Shown one piece after another: positions 35,291 to 47,975 of a stretch of DNA of 64,000 nucleotides. The position numbers and the translations under genes are program-made. Position 1 is the first letter of the stretch. Each line of letters opens with the position of its first letter. The DNA is from Gigaspora rosea. Lineage: Eukaryota > Glomeromycota > Glomeromycetes > Diversisporales > Gigasporaceae. The notes under the pieces were generated by a model. It was not told where the DNA came from and ran no database searches. It saw nothing but the letters and a program-made list of their open reading frames with translations. The DNA is taken from assembly GCA_003550325.1 (NCBI GenBank), contig QKWP01000205.1:255081-319080 (forward strand), read 5' to 3'.

Positions 35291-36808
35291 TTTCATGACT
35301 CACTAACACATATTATTAATATTATCCAAATCTCAGTCAATTATATCTACAAAATGCATATAACAAATGAAAGTTAGTTTAAAAAGTCATAGATGACTGT
35401 GAATAGTATTCACGGTTCAATTTTCACGCATTGATTATTAATTTACAGAAAATACTGAATTATGCCGATCCTGTTGTTACATCAAATTTTATGCCATAGC
35501 AAAGTCACATGCTCCACATGACTGAATGGACAATAATTCCAAAGATCTATACCATTAATTCACAGAAAGATCTAGAAATATCACGTAATGATAGGATCGG
35601 CATCACTTTTTCACTATCATGTGACTGTGCTCAAAAAACTTCAAGTTCATTTAAGTTAGAGTTAGGGTCCCTATAGGGCTTAAGGGTAGGGTGTACATAG
35701 ATCATTTTTCATATGATCTACATGGCATGGTAGATTGAATTTTTATATAGTAAATAAAAATATGCCTCTAATAAAACTTTTTATTATCTGAGTCAATTTT
35801 TACCATATTTATATAATATATAGTTTAAAGTGTCTTGTTTATAATAGTGAAGTTGTAAGAAATGCATCTCTTTAAAAAAAATAAACTTTATATAGAATTA
35901 AATTTTCCGAGGTCACTATATGTTTTTCCTGGATTACACAAAAATTTGATAATCCTCATTGGTCGAATCATATGATGTTTATATGTAAATCATATAATAT
36001 GGTTATACAAAGTTGATCTACAATTTATTTTATATGAAAATGGAAATATTGACACCCCACCCTTAAAATTAGCAAGATATATTGTAAAATTGCTCAGAGG
36101 ATTTTTTTTGTTAGGGCTCGAAAGGTATTTTAGGGAAATAGGCGATTTTGGAAAAGCGAATATTTTGTTTTGATCTTTCGCTTTGTGTTATATTATACTT
36201 GATCTTGTTGTTTTATTGGCCAAAAATCACGTAAAGTAAAATTTTGGGGTAGTTGACATCATTTCCACATAATTTATTGATCTGCACACCATAATTAATT
36301 TGATTAAATAACAAGTTACCAGTATGCGCCTAAGATCGATTTATATTTGAAATTAAAAATAAGGAAAGATGGATTGGAAATATCAGGATATTTAAATTTG
36401 ACAAAATATTGAAAAATAAAAATTTTCTATTGTCATTGTGGTCATTGTAACATCTTAGTGATTGACCAATCACTGCTATGCTATGTATTACACATTCCAT
36501 GAATGCTATATGCAGACTGATTCAGAAAAAAGCAACTAGTTACACACGTTTGTATTTTTAATAAAATAGATAGGATATAGAATATTTAAATATTTATTTA
36601 ATTTAGAGTAGTAACAGTTTCTTTTTTCTTTATATAAAAAATTTAATTGGATAATATAAATCCATATATAATATAAGATGTCAGTGTACCATATTACATA
36701 ATATTTGTCACTACTCTTATATATTCACTAGGCTAATGCGTAGCATTATATGTCTGGAGCTCATCATATGATGTTCATCATATTACACAAACACATTAAT
36801 ATGCATAT
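35291..36808. other. Intergenic, no gene recognised
   Basis: AT-rich DNA with short imperfect inverted repeats (for example GCCGATCC near 35465 and GGATCGGC near 35593) and a dispersed-repeat piece at ~36521-36570. I see no exon-like open frames. Confidence 0.5.
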
Positions 36809-37057
36809 GGGCTGCCATCAATAGAAATCAAGCAAATTTTTTTTAGTAACTTTTTTTAAAAGTTTAAATCAAAATAATTTAACAAAATCTTGATCAAATT
36901 TGATAATTTTTTTTTTAGATTAATTCTATAAGTTTATAAAATTAATTTTAAAAAAATTTTTCAAATATGATTAAATTTTTTGTTATGTTATTTCTGTTCA
37001 AAGTTTCAAAAAAATTTTATTATAAAAAATTTGCTTGATTTCTATTGACTCACGCCC
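36809..37057. mobile_element. 249-bp fold-back element
   Basis: Starts GGGCTGCCATCAATAGAAAT and ends with the near-complement, then ATATG occurs on both sides; the arms enclose long A/T runs. Probably a MITE; superfamily unassigned. Confidence 0.65.
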
Positions 37058-37540
37058 ATATGTTGGTAACATTAAAAGCACAAATATAGACACACGTGGG
37101 GGCAGACAAAAAATTTACAAATTCCATTTCTGATAAGATTTATATCATATATATGCAATTATATCAAAAAAGTAAAATTTGTCAAGATCTTTACAATTGA
37201 AGCACATCAGGAAGGTAATTTTTGTATCACTTCACATAAAAACTTAGGGTCCGTCGCTACGCTCCGGCCAATAATTATTATATGAGTAATTAATTAAAAC
37301 TTTTCATAATGTCATAATGCTATACTGCCGTAATTCAGTAAATATAACAACAGCTACATACAGTATATATGTAATATACATTTAACTCTTTAATTTTGTC
37401 TATATATAATAATTTGGAAATTTTTTCTTATAACTATAGTAATAGTAATATCAAGACAAGCACAGTAAGTTATATAGCAAATGTAAATGTAATAAATATT
37501 TAACAATAAATATTGAGACTATAATTATGAGATTAATAAA
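37058..37540. other. 3' side of kinase pseudogene, AT-rich
   Basis: No gene is seen between the fold-back element and the kinase stop codon at 37541. The usual AT-rich untranslated-like sequence is all that is visible. Confidence 0.4.
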
Positions 37541-39598
37541 TTATTGTAATACATCATCATTATAATTCATATTTTCATCAGGTAATATAAGATTATATTG
37601 TGAAATCATATGGCTTGAGTTTCTAATTGATTTAGGAATAATTCCACTTAATATTCTACTTGATAAACATGACAATGGATATTTACTTGTCATTTCTAAA
37701 TTATAATTTGATGAAATTGGAACAATATCATCAGGTTTACTAACTTTATAGGCATTTACAAATTCATCATTAGCGAATTTGCAAAGTTTCTCAATAGTTG
37801 GTCTCTTAAATGAATTAGCATCCCAACATTTTTGCATTATTTCTACAAAACTTGTAGGGATATTATGCAAAAGTGATAGTCTTAATCCATTATATATTTC
37901 CATGATTAACTAAGTGTTATGTGATCTATCAATGAATGGTGGACAACCTGAAAATATTTCCCATAACAATATCCCAATACTATAAATATCTGATTCTTTT
38001 GTATGTTTTTTCCCTTCAAATACTTCAGGAGCAATGTATGGTATAATTCTATAAACTTCTCTTGATGATTTTTCATCAACTGGTCCACAAAATCCTAAAT
38101 CTGTAATAAAACAATTACCGGTACTTGACTCCATTAATATATTGCTGCTATGTAAATCATAATGTACTAAATTTTTTTTATGTATATCAAATAGAGAATT
38201 GCATAAACATCTAACATTGAAATTCTGTTAAATTTAAAGTTGGATGATTAATTTTTAAAAAACTTCTTAAGTTTCCTTTTGGATGTCTATTCATAACTAT
38301 TATATAATTTCTATTCTCGAGAGACTTAGTTATCCTATGGCAATAAACAACTAAATTTGATTGAATCTTATAATAGTTAATTGCCTAAATAACAAAACTT
38401 ATCAATATTATATTGAATTTTGCATAGCTCATACTTAACAAAATTTTTACAAACCTCATTAAAAAAAGTTTTTTCTAGATTATCATTTGATCCATTTAAA
38501 TATTTCAATACAACTTTTTGAGGACCAAAATATTCTAAAGTAAACAAACTTTTTTTCATTTTCATCCCAGTCATAAATGCTTCCTCTTGATCATGTTGCC
38601 ATAGGGAGCATCCAGAAATAACATTATACAAGAGGGAGGAGGGGTCTGACAAAATATAACGTTTTTCCTCTTAAGTAGGGAGGAGTCAAAAAAATATAAC
38701 GCAATTTTTTAGAAAAAATCGTCTAAAAACTGATCCGGTAGTCCAAATTTAATTATTTTGGCACCATTCGATTCGTCTCAGTGAGAGGAGTCGAATGGTA
38801 CCAATTTCATTTCATTTGGATCACTGGATTAAAAGTTATTGGCCAAATACTATTGGTTATTATGTTTTCTTATAAAATGACTATAAAATCAATAATTTTT
38901 TGTGAATAACTATTGATTCTGTAATCCAAATGAAATGATTTTGGTATCATTGGATTCGTCTCACTGAGACGAATCGAATGGTACCTAAATCATCCAAATC
39001 GGATTACTATGTCACAATATATTCAAGTTTTTGTAAAATTTTATATATAAACATACGGATTTTGAAAATTTTTTTATATAGTAGAGGGGGGTCAAGCCCT
39101 ACTATGAGGAGGTACATAACATTATTTATGGATGCCCTCATATAAATACTACTAAAGCTACCCGCTGTTAAATATTTGACTTCTTCAAATTGCTCAAAAG
39201 GGATCCACTCCATAATATATAGTGAAACAGATAAAATTAATTGACATTCTTGAATAAATTCATCAACAATTTCCTTTCCAGATGTCTAGTTTCCAAAAGA
39301 CTTTTGTAAATGTTGTCTAATACAAACTTCACAATATCTTGTAGAATATTTTACTGATTTACAGTTTTTATATGCTAAATTTATGAATCACATTATGTAA
39401 TTCAAAATTACGTATGAACATTTCTTGATAATAATTTTTTTCATATTCATTAAGTTTATTATTTTCGGAAACTAGATTAAAAAAAATGAGTTTTTTGAGC
39501 TTCTCTATTAGGTGCAATTGAGGTAGCATTTTTTTCTATTTCATTGTAAATCTTAAATACATAATTTTGTTTTGAGGTAATAATTTAGTATTAGACAT
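37541..39598 (-). pseudogene. Protein-kinase pseudogene (TKL-like, Rhizophagus-type)
   Basis: From the putative ATG at 39598 the order is: MSNTKLLPQNK, a Cys-containing stretch (KSVKYSTRYCEVC), SGKEIVDEFIQECQ, MEWIPFEQFEEVKYL, a glycine-loop relic TAGSFSSIY, the VAIK-type lysine in VVLKYLNG, the catalytic loop HYDLHSSNIL (HRD is HYD), DLG in place of DFG, PYIAPEVFEG, SDIYSIGILLWEIF, and MQKCWDANSFKRPT. Kinases of this layout phosphorylate Ser/Thr or Tyr; substrates are unknown. Lesions are a frameshift near the start, TAG at 39286-39288 (where Trp is usual), a 487-bp insertion at 38629, frameshifts near 38385 and 38225, and TAG at 37910-37912. The frame closes after a normal C-terminus. It is clearly not functional as read. 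Confidence 0.88.
38629..39115. mobile_element. 487-bp fold-back element inserted in the kinase
   Basis: Exact 10-bp duplication ATAACATTAT at 38619-38628 and 39116-39125. Removing the element and one duplicate rejoins the kinase frame (ASINNV to ISGCSLW). The interior carries two copies of a palindromic motif around GGTACCATTCGATTCGTCTC (near 38755 and 38945) and GGAGGAGGGGTC-like ends. A 9-10 bp duplication fits Mutator-like elements. Confidence 0.85.
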
Positions 39599-39610
39599 TC
39601 TTTTATGGAA

Positions 39611-39890
39611 TTTATAATTTATTGCACGGTGCAATATATTGCACCCCTATTATAACTATATAGATCATCAATTTTGTGTAACAAACAATTAAAAAAATTT
39701 TTATCAAAGCAAAAAATAAAATTTAATTAATATTAGGGTTAGGGTTAAGGCCTGGGATGAAGTAGAGATATAGTTTATACCAAAATTTCACGAAGAGTAT
39801 TTTTTATTAAAACTCCAAAGGTGGTTTCATAGGCAAAATTTTTAATTAATAGAAGGGGTGCAATGTATTGCAGGTGCAATAAATTATAAA
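39611..39890. mobile_element. 280-bp fold-back element upstream of the kinase
   Basis: Ends TTTATAATTTATTGCAC pair with their complement at the right; inner GGTGCAATATATTGCACC also repeats inverted. It lies 12 bp upstream of the putative kinase ATG, where a promoter would be. The target duplication is unclear. Confidence 0.7.
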
Positions 39891-41009
39891 ACCCTTCTTT
39901 TATTTATGTGCTTTTAATTATATTTATTTATTTCAAAGTATATATCAGTGTAGAGTTATTAAATGTTTGGTCTGAATTTATTCATTGCAAGAAGTTAAAA
40001 TAAAATTTCATACGTACGCAAAGCCAAAACCTTTTAAGTAATAAAATCTTTATCATATCGAGCTCATGTATTACACCATTTTGATAATTTAGTAGCACAA
40101 ATAACATTTTCAGTTTCATTTGCATATACAGTTAGTTCAGTGCCTCAAATAATTATTAAGGGTTATATTTGAGCAATTAGCAGTTTTTCCTGCAATTTGT
40201 TTGGATAAAAAATTTTTTAGCCAATCAAATTGCTTAATTTTGCAAAATTTTGACCTTTGTTAGCTATTTTTCAAATATGACCTCCGTAAGTATTGTTTGG
40301 GGTCCTGTTAGACTCCTCTAAATATGACAGTACCATATATAAAAATTTAGCCAAGCGTGCGCTTAGAGGTATTGCATTTAGGTAGGTAAAGATCTATAAG
40401 CGTAATATTAGCCAAGAAAAAACTTGGAATTGCTAGTTTTCTGAATTTTCATTTCAGAAACAGCTTATAAGAGTTTATAATATTTGTTTCTATAATTGGG
40501 CTTTCCGATAAGAATTTCGTTTTCTCTTGGCAGTATTTATCTAATATTGATTTGTCATATTGGGGCGATTTATTGTAAGTCTGAATGGATATAATATAGT
40601 ATCTCATATTGTTATATTGAAAAATTGGAACAGATTTCATTAATATAAAAACTAAACCGGGTTAAATCACTAATAAAAAAAAACTTCAGGTCATACAATT
40701 TACATCAATTCTTTTAAGGAGATCGGCTAAAACGTAATGGATTCGATATATAATACTACATACTGCATAAATTGCATTTTTGATATAATTATATTATAAT
40801 AATCTACTAATAACATTAAAAAAAGGTAACCTTAATCCTAACTCCGCTTTAACTGACAAGCTTTTATGGAAATTTTATTATTGATAAGCATACCAATTGA
40901 TATATTGTATGATCTGAATTTTTTGGGGTGGTTATTTAAATCCGGTTATAAAAACTATTTCTGCTCCATATTATTTGGTCTTACAAATTTACGGTTATAT
41001 ACTAAAGAA
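39891..41009. other. Intergenic, no gene recognised
   Basis: A 63-codon frame on the minus strand (40449-40640) has no recognisable family. Short stretches near 39930-39975 match 41150-41195, supporting an old duplication of the kinase 5' region. Confidence 0.45.
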
Positions 41010-41115
41010 TCACTTATGAGTTACATTATGTAATTTAAAGAAATGAGTTTTTTTGAGTTTCTCAATTAGGTGTAGTGGAGATAGCATGTTTTTCTATTTC
41101 AAAAATACATTTTTC
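41010..41115 (-). pseudogene. Fragment of a second kinase 5' end
   Basis: About 100 bp (ACATTATGTAATT, then ATGAGTTTTTTTGAG, then GGTGTAGTGGAGATAGCATG on the plus strand) matches the kinase N-terminal region at 39390-39560 with an internal deletion. It shows that a second gene copy or partial duplication once existed upstream. Confidence 0.6.
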
Positions 41116-43344
41116 TGTAAGGCAATAGTTGCCTTTATAGTTTAATTTTATTAATTTATTTCAAATTGTGAATCAGTAGTAGAGTTGTTAAACATTCTTC
41201 TAAAACACTTCTTAAACTAAGTAAATATCAAATCAAAAAGGGTGCTCTCAAGTATCTAAATTCATAGGTCGAGCTCGATTTTTAATTAGTGGAAAATAGT
41301 TTAGCCGATATTGATTATCTTTTGCAGATTGGCAATATGAACTTTAACAAAATTATTGTAAGGATTACATAAATTAATCGTAATAATTGTGTACAAACTT
41401 GATCATTAGCCAATCACATAGAGAAATCTTGGGAGCATCCTATGTAATAAAGTTTTTATCATATTTAACGTAAATTTCTTATATTTATGTTATACTAATT
41501 TGAGCATTCATTGACAAATAATATTTTCACTTTCATTTCCTATATCGATATCAATATAGCTTGTCACATCTGTATTGTTTGTTACTGTAGGAAATTTGGA
41601 ACAGGTTATGTTGATGCTGCTTTCCGAATTAATTAATTACTAGTAAATCAAATCTAAAGCAAATAATTTTTAACACAAAAAACTATTTCAGAAAACTAAA
41701 TGCTAACTATTGAGAATTAAGTATGCATCTTGGCGTATTATGGATCGTACAGTCTCCAAACATTGCATTTATCACAATTATACAAAAACATAAATAAATT
41801 TAAAGAATAATTTTATTTATTATGTTTAGCAAATACAATTTTAATATATCATCACTACTTGATCAGACTTGTATATTTATCTATTATCCTTTACACTGTC
41901 TAGCAATCGTAGGCAAATTGGCAAGAACGCAGATACTCAATCATTTTAGTCAAATATCACGGGTTTGTTCTCATTTACTAAAAGTTCGATACGAATTAAG
42001 TTTTGTCAATTATCTCTGATATTCAAACTACTCTATATTGAGTATTTGAAATGTTATGTGGTTTCTGGAGGCCCAAAAAAGTAAGCGAAGAATTCAAAGA
42101 ACACAAGGCCTACGCACCTTTAAAGGGTAGATTATGACTATATACCTTTAAATTACAATTTACATATTATTTGCCCAGAAAAGTATTTTGTTAAAAAAGT
42201 TGTAGATGCTGATAACCCTTTTGTTTAAGCAATTGTAACAGTGATACAAACAAAATATTCGGATTACAATACATGTTTAATAAGATAAATAAATATAATT
42301 TTGACCGTTGTGCCATTTTTTTGGTTATCTGATCAAAGATTCCCTAAACTATAATTTTTGTTGAATATTAGTCAGTCAATTGGTATGTACATCACTAGAA
42401 ATACCCTAAAATTTAAAAAATACATATTAGAACTCGCATCCAACCGATTACCCTACCTTTCAACTGATTAATTTTTTCGCTAATTAAATAAACAAAACAC
42501 CAACCACTGTGAAATATATTTATACTGATCCCTATCAAATAAAAAAAATCTAACTACAAAATTAGCACAGTTGTATATAGACTGTATTTAAGTTTCGAAA
42601 AACACAGAGCGCAACGAAGTGTATAGTTAGGTGAAGAGTAAAGTGTCACTACACGAGTATGTTTATTCGATTGATTGGCTTTTTCAAAGCTAATCAGTTG
42701 ACATTTACATTGCACAATTATCAATATTTATTACTGTATATTTGTAGAGGTTATGAATGTGTACTTAAAGGGGATATGTATTAAAAAGCGGCCTTTATAT
42801 ACATGTTCTAATAACATAAGGAAGCTACTGAGCTAAAGACTTTCTTATCCTATATGCAATGATAGCCAAAATAAAAACAATAATATTTAACTATAAACTC
42901 AATGTGCGGTTTAATATTGTATATACAGTACTATTTTTATGCGTCTTTAGGTTCTGTACAATACCAATTCAGAAATCTAGTATAAATCGAAAACTGTTAT
43001 TATTATGTCTATTAAAATACATGTTGCTATTGAAATAAACTTGGCATCGAATTAAAAAAAACATGACTCTTATTGACTTAATAACCGATCTCCCTCAATT
43101 CCTAATCAGTGGATAAGTATCATCTAATTTCCCATTTTCATTTCAAATGTTAGCCCAAGCTATTACAATTATAATTATGTCAAGCTAAATAGGGCTTAAA
43201 GTTTTCTTTTATTAACGCGTTAGAGTAACCCAAGTAACCAAACAATTTTATATTCTTGGTTACAAGACAGAGCTACATTGCAGTACAAAATACTGAATAT
43301 ATATAAATGATACATAAACCTTGATACGTACATACGATGCACTA
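41116..43344. other. Intergenic, no gene recognised
   Basis: AT-rich with isolated short open frames (for example 41822-42019) that lack splice-supported continuation. The last few hundred bases should contain the promoter of the hydrolase gene, but I cannot mark a specific element. Confidence 0.45.
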
Positions 43345-44871
43345 ATGATTCATCTATTCACTATATTAAAACCTATCACTTATGATCCTGAAAAGGCTGC
43401 TTTGTTAGTTATTGATATGCAAGTAAGTTATAAGAAATGAGTGAAGGAAAAGAGAAACCTGTAAATTGATTTACTACTTCTGTAAAATTTCAACGATTAT
43501 ATTTATAAGTATATAACTAGTCATTTGGAAATGCTATTGTTTTGCATTAGACAGATTTGTTAAAAGAAAAATAATGTTAAGTGCTAATTAGCACATAAAT
43601 TAGATTCATCAAAAACTTAGTTTAAAAAGTTGAAAGCGATATCAATTTGCAGGTTTTCCTTTTCGTCACTCAAATGTATCTAAACATTATAACTTCAAAT
43701 AATTCTTGATAGGAATTTTTCGCAATAATACAGTCAATGAAATTGTTTCAAATATAAAATCTATTGTCAGTACCTGTCATAAGAAGGACATTCCTGTTTT
43801 ATGGACACAGCATGGTCACATAAATTTTAGGGTTCCTCAAATTCAAATCAAATCAAATATTGGGTCAATTTGAATTTGATCAAATCAAATTTACCCTGAT
43901 TTGAATTTGATTTGATTCAAATATTTGGATTTGAATTTGATTTGAATTTGAATTTTTAATAGTAATTTTCAAATCAAATCAAATAGTCAAATCAAATCAA
44001 ATTTGATCAGATTTGAATTTGATCAAATCAAATATAGTCAAATTTGAATTTGAATTTGATTAAATATTTGATTCAAATATTTGAAGATCAAATCAAATTG
44101 CGGAACCTAATGAAATTAGAATTCGACAGAGGCTTTTTGGCATGATTGGTATTTAATTTATCTCATTTCTATATATTTATAAGTATTAAAAGAAATAAAT
44201 CAAATAAAAATAAATAAATGAAATATAAAATATAAAAAAAATAATAATAATAATTAAAGTAGAAAAATAAAGATGAAATGATAATGAGAGGATCTGAAAA
44301 GTGGAAAATTATGAAGAATTGAATTAACTTGTTATGGTAGATTTTAATTATTGAATTGAAACATAAATCCATTTACTGCATTATACGTGTTACTATTAAT
44401 TTCCTTGTATTTAGCGATCTTTGACTCCAGTTGGTACCCTTGACTTTATCATCCAAAGTAAAACTTGCTATGATGCTTTCTACAAGACTGAACTTAACTC
44501 CTTTCTAACCTTCCTTGGTATAAAGACAATCATCATTTGTGGTGTTAAAACAAATTTATGTTGTGAAACAACTGCCAAAAGTGAGTACTGTATAAACTTG
44601 TAAATGATGAAAAGAAATGTTGCTAATAATAAATTATATAGAAGCATTTGATGAAAACTATGATATTATTTTTCTTGAAGATTCGACTGCAACAGATACT
44701 AAAGAGATGCATAAGGTACTACAATTTTTTTTATGAAAGCAAATTTACTTAAATTCCCTAAACCAATTTTTTTTGCCCAAAAAGGCATCTTTATTGAACA
44801 TAAGATTTGGTTGGAGCATAGTTACCACTGTTAATAATACTGTTAAATGGTTTTCTACAATGAAGCTTTGA
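43345..44871 (+). CDS. Isochorismatase-like cysteine hydrolase (spliced)
   Basis: Exon 1 (43345-43422) encodes MIHLFTILK to AALLVIDMQ and ends at GTAAGT. A second coding piece near 43713-43826 holds NTVNEIVSNIKSIV and PVLWTQHGH. Exons 44415-44580 (DFIIQSKTCYDAF, GVKTNLCCETTA), 44642-44715 (AFDENYDIIFLEDSTAT) and 44785-44871 (ends TGA) join with matching phases. The Asp of VIDMQ, the Lys of IIQSK and the first Cys of TNLCC match the catalytic triad of this superfamily, which cleaves C-N or ether bonds of small molecules; the exact substrate cannot be told. The join from exon 1 to the 43713 piece is out of phase, so a micro-exon is missing or that part is damaged. A fold-back satellite (43827-44110) separates exons. 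Confidence 0.62.
43827..44110. repeat. AAATCAAATC-rich fold-back satellite in the hydrolase gene
   Basis: The outer ends TTAGGGTTCCTCAAATTC and, inverted, TTAGGTTCCGCAATTTG enclose ~250 bp built only from AAATCAAATC / GATTTGAATTTG words in both orientations. It abuts the second coding piece, so it may have been inserted at an exon-intron edge or replaced the stretch after TQHGH. It probably folds into a long hairpin in the pre-mRNA. Confidence 0.75.
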
Positions 44872-46174
44872 TTTCAAAATGCACTCGTTTTGTCATGTAA
44901 ACTATAAAAGTTATATATTTCTTATAGTTTGATAAAGGAAATAAATACCAAATACTGTTAAAAGTTTCTCTCTTGGAGTACTATAGATTCTTTATACAAT
45001 AATCTAATTAATAATAAAAGTTAATTGTACTCACTTATTGGTCTCTAAAAGTATAAAATTGAAAAGGTATACTAAGAAAATGTGATAATGGAATGTTCAA
45101 ACAATGGTTTTTTTTTTAGGCAATTGCTAATTTTTACCAAGGAAAATCACTGGGGTGCTATATCTCAAAAATGAGTATATACCACAGTACAGAAAAAAGT
45201 ATCTAGTGGATATGGTACAGAAAAGTGACCGTCCCAGAAAAATTTTAAAAAATTAGTAATTACTATATCTAAATTTTTTTTTTGTAGGTGTTAGGTACAC
45301 AAAAAAATATATGCTTAATAAAAAAAAGTTTACTATACTCAAATCTATATATATATATCATACCTAAGGTTATGTATATACTTTTAGGTATGGTACAAAA
45401 AAAAAGCTTTGTAATAGATTATATGATAGTATCAATAAAATTATAATAAGACATAAATAATTATCATATATAATTATTTTGTTCAATATGATGTAATTAA
45501 ATATTAATATAAAATTAATATGCTTTAAATATTATTATATAATTATTTTTTTTTGTTTCAAAGTGCCCATTTGGGGATTAGGATTTTATTAGTAAATTTC
45601 GTATGTTTTACATGGATAAGAGTACAACTAGCCACACATGCAACGTTTGGTTGCCTATCTAAGTAGTTTGCATAAAGGTTCTAACTAGAAGCCATATTTG
45701 CAATCTGCTAGGAGATTGCATATTTAAACTCTCTGATTTTTTGTGCCACTAACCAATTTCACTAACATTACCAGGGTATTGGTAGTACATATGCAGCCAG
45801 TTCTAATCCTAGTGTTTTGTGGGTCCAGGTCAGATCTGGTTTGGTCCAGTTAATAAACTAGATTCAGACTTATAAGTACTGTATATGGATTCAGATTCAT
45901 ATTTAGGCCCATCTGGATAATACCTGGTCTAATTTATTATAATACCATATATTGATTAGCTGATTTCTTTTTTTTTAACAAAGCATTAACAAAAATGACC
46001 AGAATAGCATTACTAGGAATAAAGTAATATTGAAAATTTTATAGTATATAGTTATATTGCAAATTAAATAGTGTTTATATGCAAAACCTTGTATCTTATT
46101 GAATAAATACACATAGCAAAACATGAGTATAAATGTATATAGAAACTTCACATGTTATATCTTTATATTTGATA
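44872..46174. other. Intergenic, no gene recognised
   Basis: After the hydrolase stop the DNA is AT-rich. GGTATGGTAC-like words recur near 45175-45405, perhaps an old inverted-repeat element. A short patch at 45830-45860 (GGTCCAGGTCAG, GGTTTGGTCCAG) resembles the GGTCC-rich elements at 49083 and 59704. Confidence 0.4.
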
Positions 46175-47117
46175 AGGTAGATATACCTAATTTGGTGCAG
46201 TGCCTAATTCGGCGCACTAACGATATCTTATGAACTGTTAATCAGAATCACGTGATTTTGGTACCATTTGATTTGTCTCATTAAAACGAATCGAACGGTA
46301 CCAAAATCATATAATTCTGACTGATAGTTCACAAGATATTGTCATTTAACCTAAATAACCTATTTATATATAATCTTTGAAAATAGTATAAAATCGTAGA
46401 TAAATTTTGATAGACCAGTCCATTTTTGACGATTTTACTACCAAAATGACTGCCTTGAAGAGACAATTCCAACAAGCTCAAAATCATTAAAATCCAATTA
46501 TAGGATCGCAAGATCGTTAAGATTTTTGTATTACTTTAAATAAAAATTAATTAGTTTAACTAATCTAATTTTCATCAAAATAATAAGAAAATCTTTAACG
46601 ATCTTGTGATCCTGTAATTAGATTTTAACAATTTTGGGCTCATTGGAATCGTCTCTTCAAGGTGGTTAATTTAGTGGTAAAATCATCAAAATGGACCAGC
46701 CTATCAAAAGTTATCGACGATTTTATATTAATTTCAAATTTTGCTTTACACAAATTAAATGATTATATCTTGTGAACTATCGATATAATTGCATAATTTT
46801 AGTACTATCCGACTTGTCTCATTGTGATAAATCGAATAGTACCAAAATTGTATAATTTGGATCAATGGTTCACAAAATATCATTAGTGATCTTTAGTGCG
46901 CCGAATTAGATACTGCACCAAAATTGGACTATGTTTTTAATATAATCATTAAAATGTGATATCTTATGATTGAGTAATCAAATTCAGGTGATTTTGGTGT
47001 CATTCGATTCGTCTCGATGAGACGAATCGAATGGTACCAAAATCATCTGATTCTGATCGATATGTCACGTGGTATTCATCGTAGAACTTAGGTGCACTGA
47101 ATTAGGCATATCTACCT
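46175..47117. mobile_element. 943-bp TA-flanked fold-back element with nested palindromes
   Basis: Ends AGGTAGATATACCTAATT and, inverted, AGGTAGATATGCCTAATT lie between TA dinucleotides (46173-46174, 47118-47119). A related sequence at ~50498-50540 reads straight through as TATATCTGATATATTACA, giving an empty site. Three copies of the GGTACC/CGTCTC palindromic motif occur (46256-46310, 46797-46850, 46990-47043). A nested fold-back at ~46340-46760 is related to 31115-31569. No transposase. Confidence 0.85.
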
Positions 47118-47182
47118 TATATTACATAAAATTGTTAGTCTAATTTTTAAGTATAATAAAACTTCACATGAATATCTTTATA

Positions 47183-47566
47183 CAGTGCGGGACATCTAAA
47201 GGCTTCACAAACTTTAAAAGCTAATAATATTCAATATAAAAACAATATTACAAAAAATAGACTACTATTTTGTAATTCAGCTAATTTACTACAATTTAGC
47301 AGCCTTAACTTTTCAAAAACTATTGTATATTGCTTTAATTAATGTTTATATGATCCATAAAAATTTAGCCAAAAATGGGACAAGTCACATGTTTTAGCCT
47401 TCTGCTATTGGCTAATTTTAAAACAAATTTTTAAATTAATTTTAAAATATTTAAACTTAATTATTAGCCAATCAAAATGCAAGGATTCACAAAGACATCA
47501 AATTTTACTATGAAATTTTTGAAAATGTGACAAATTTCATAATTTTCGCCTTTAGGTGTCCTGCAT
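47183..47566. mobile_element. ~384-bp TA-flanked MITE with CAGTGCGGGACA end
   Basis: The left end CAGTGCGGGACATCTAAAGG follows TA. The right end is the complement TTTAGGTGTCCTGCA followed by TA, lacking the last bases. An isolated AGTCCTGCACTATA at ~50487-50500 resembles the missing terminus, so later rearrangement is likely. Confidence 0.6.
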
Positions 47567-47569
47567 AGA

Positions 47570-47975
47570 GTTAGAATCCAGATATATTTTTATTATCTGG
47601 ATATAAATAAAATCAAAAAATATATCTGGATTAATCTATTTTAAATCTGGATATAAATATATCCGAATGTATCCGGATATAAATATATATCTAGATATAA
47701 ATATATATTCAGATATATTTATATCCAAATACAAATATATATCCAGATATAAATATATATTCAGATATATATTTATATCTGGATACAAATATATATCCAG
47801 ATATAAATATATATAAATATATATCCGGATATATATTGGTATCTGGATATATATTTGTATCTGGATATAAATAGATATATATCCAGATATATATTTATAA
47901 CTGAATATATATTTTATCCGAATATAAATATATATCTGGATATAAATATATTTGGATTTATCCAGATATATCTAA
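47570..47975. repeat. ATCCGGATATAAATATA satellite
   Basis: About 400 bp of a short unit (variants of ATCCAGATATAAATATAT) alternating with its complement, so it is both tandem and self-complementary. The left edge TTAGAATCCAGATATAT resembles the inverted edge of the smaller array at 50330. Confidence 0.85.
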
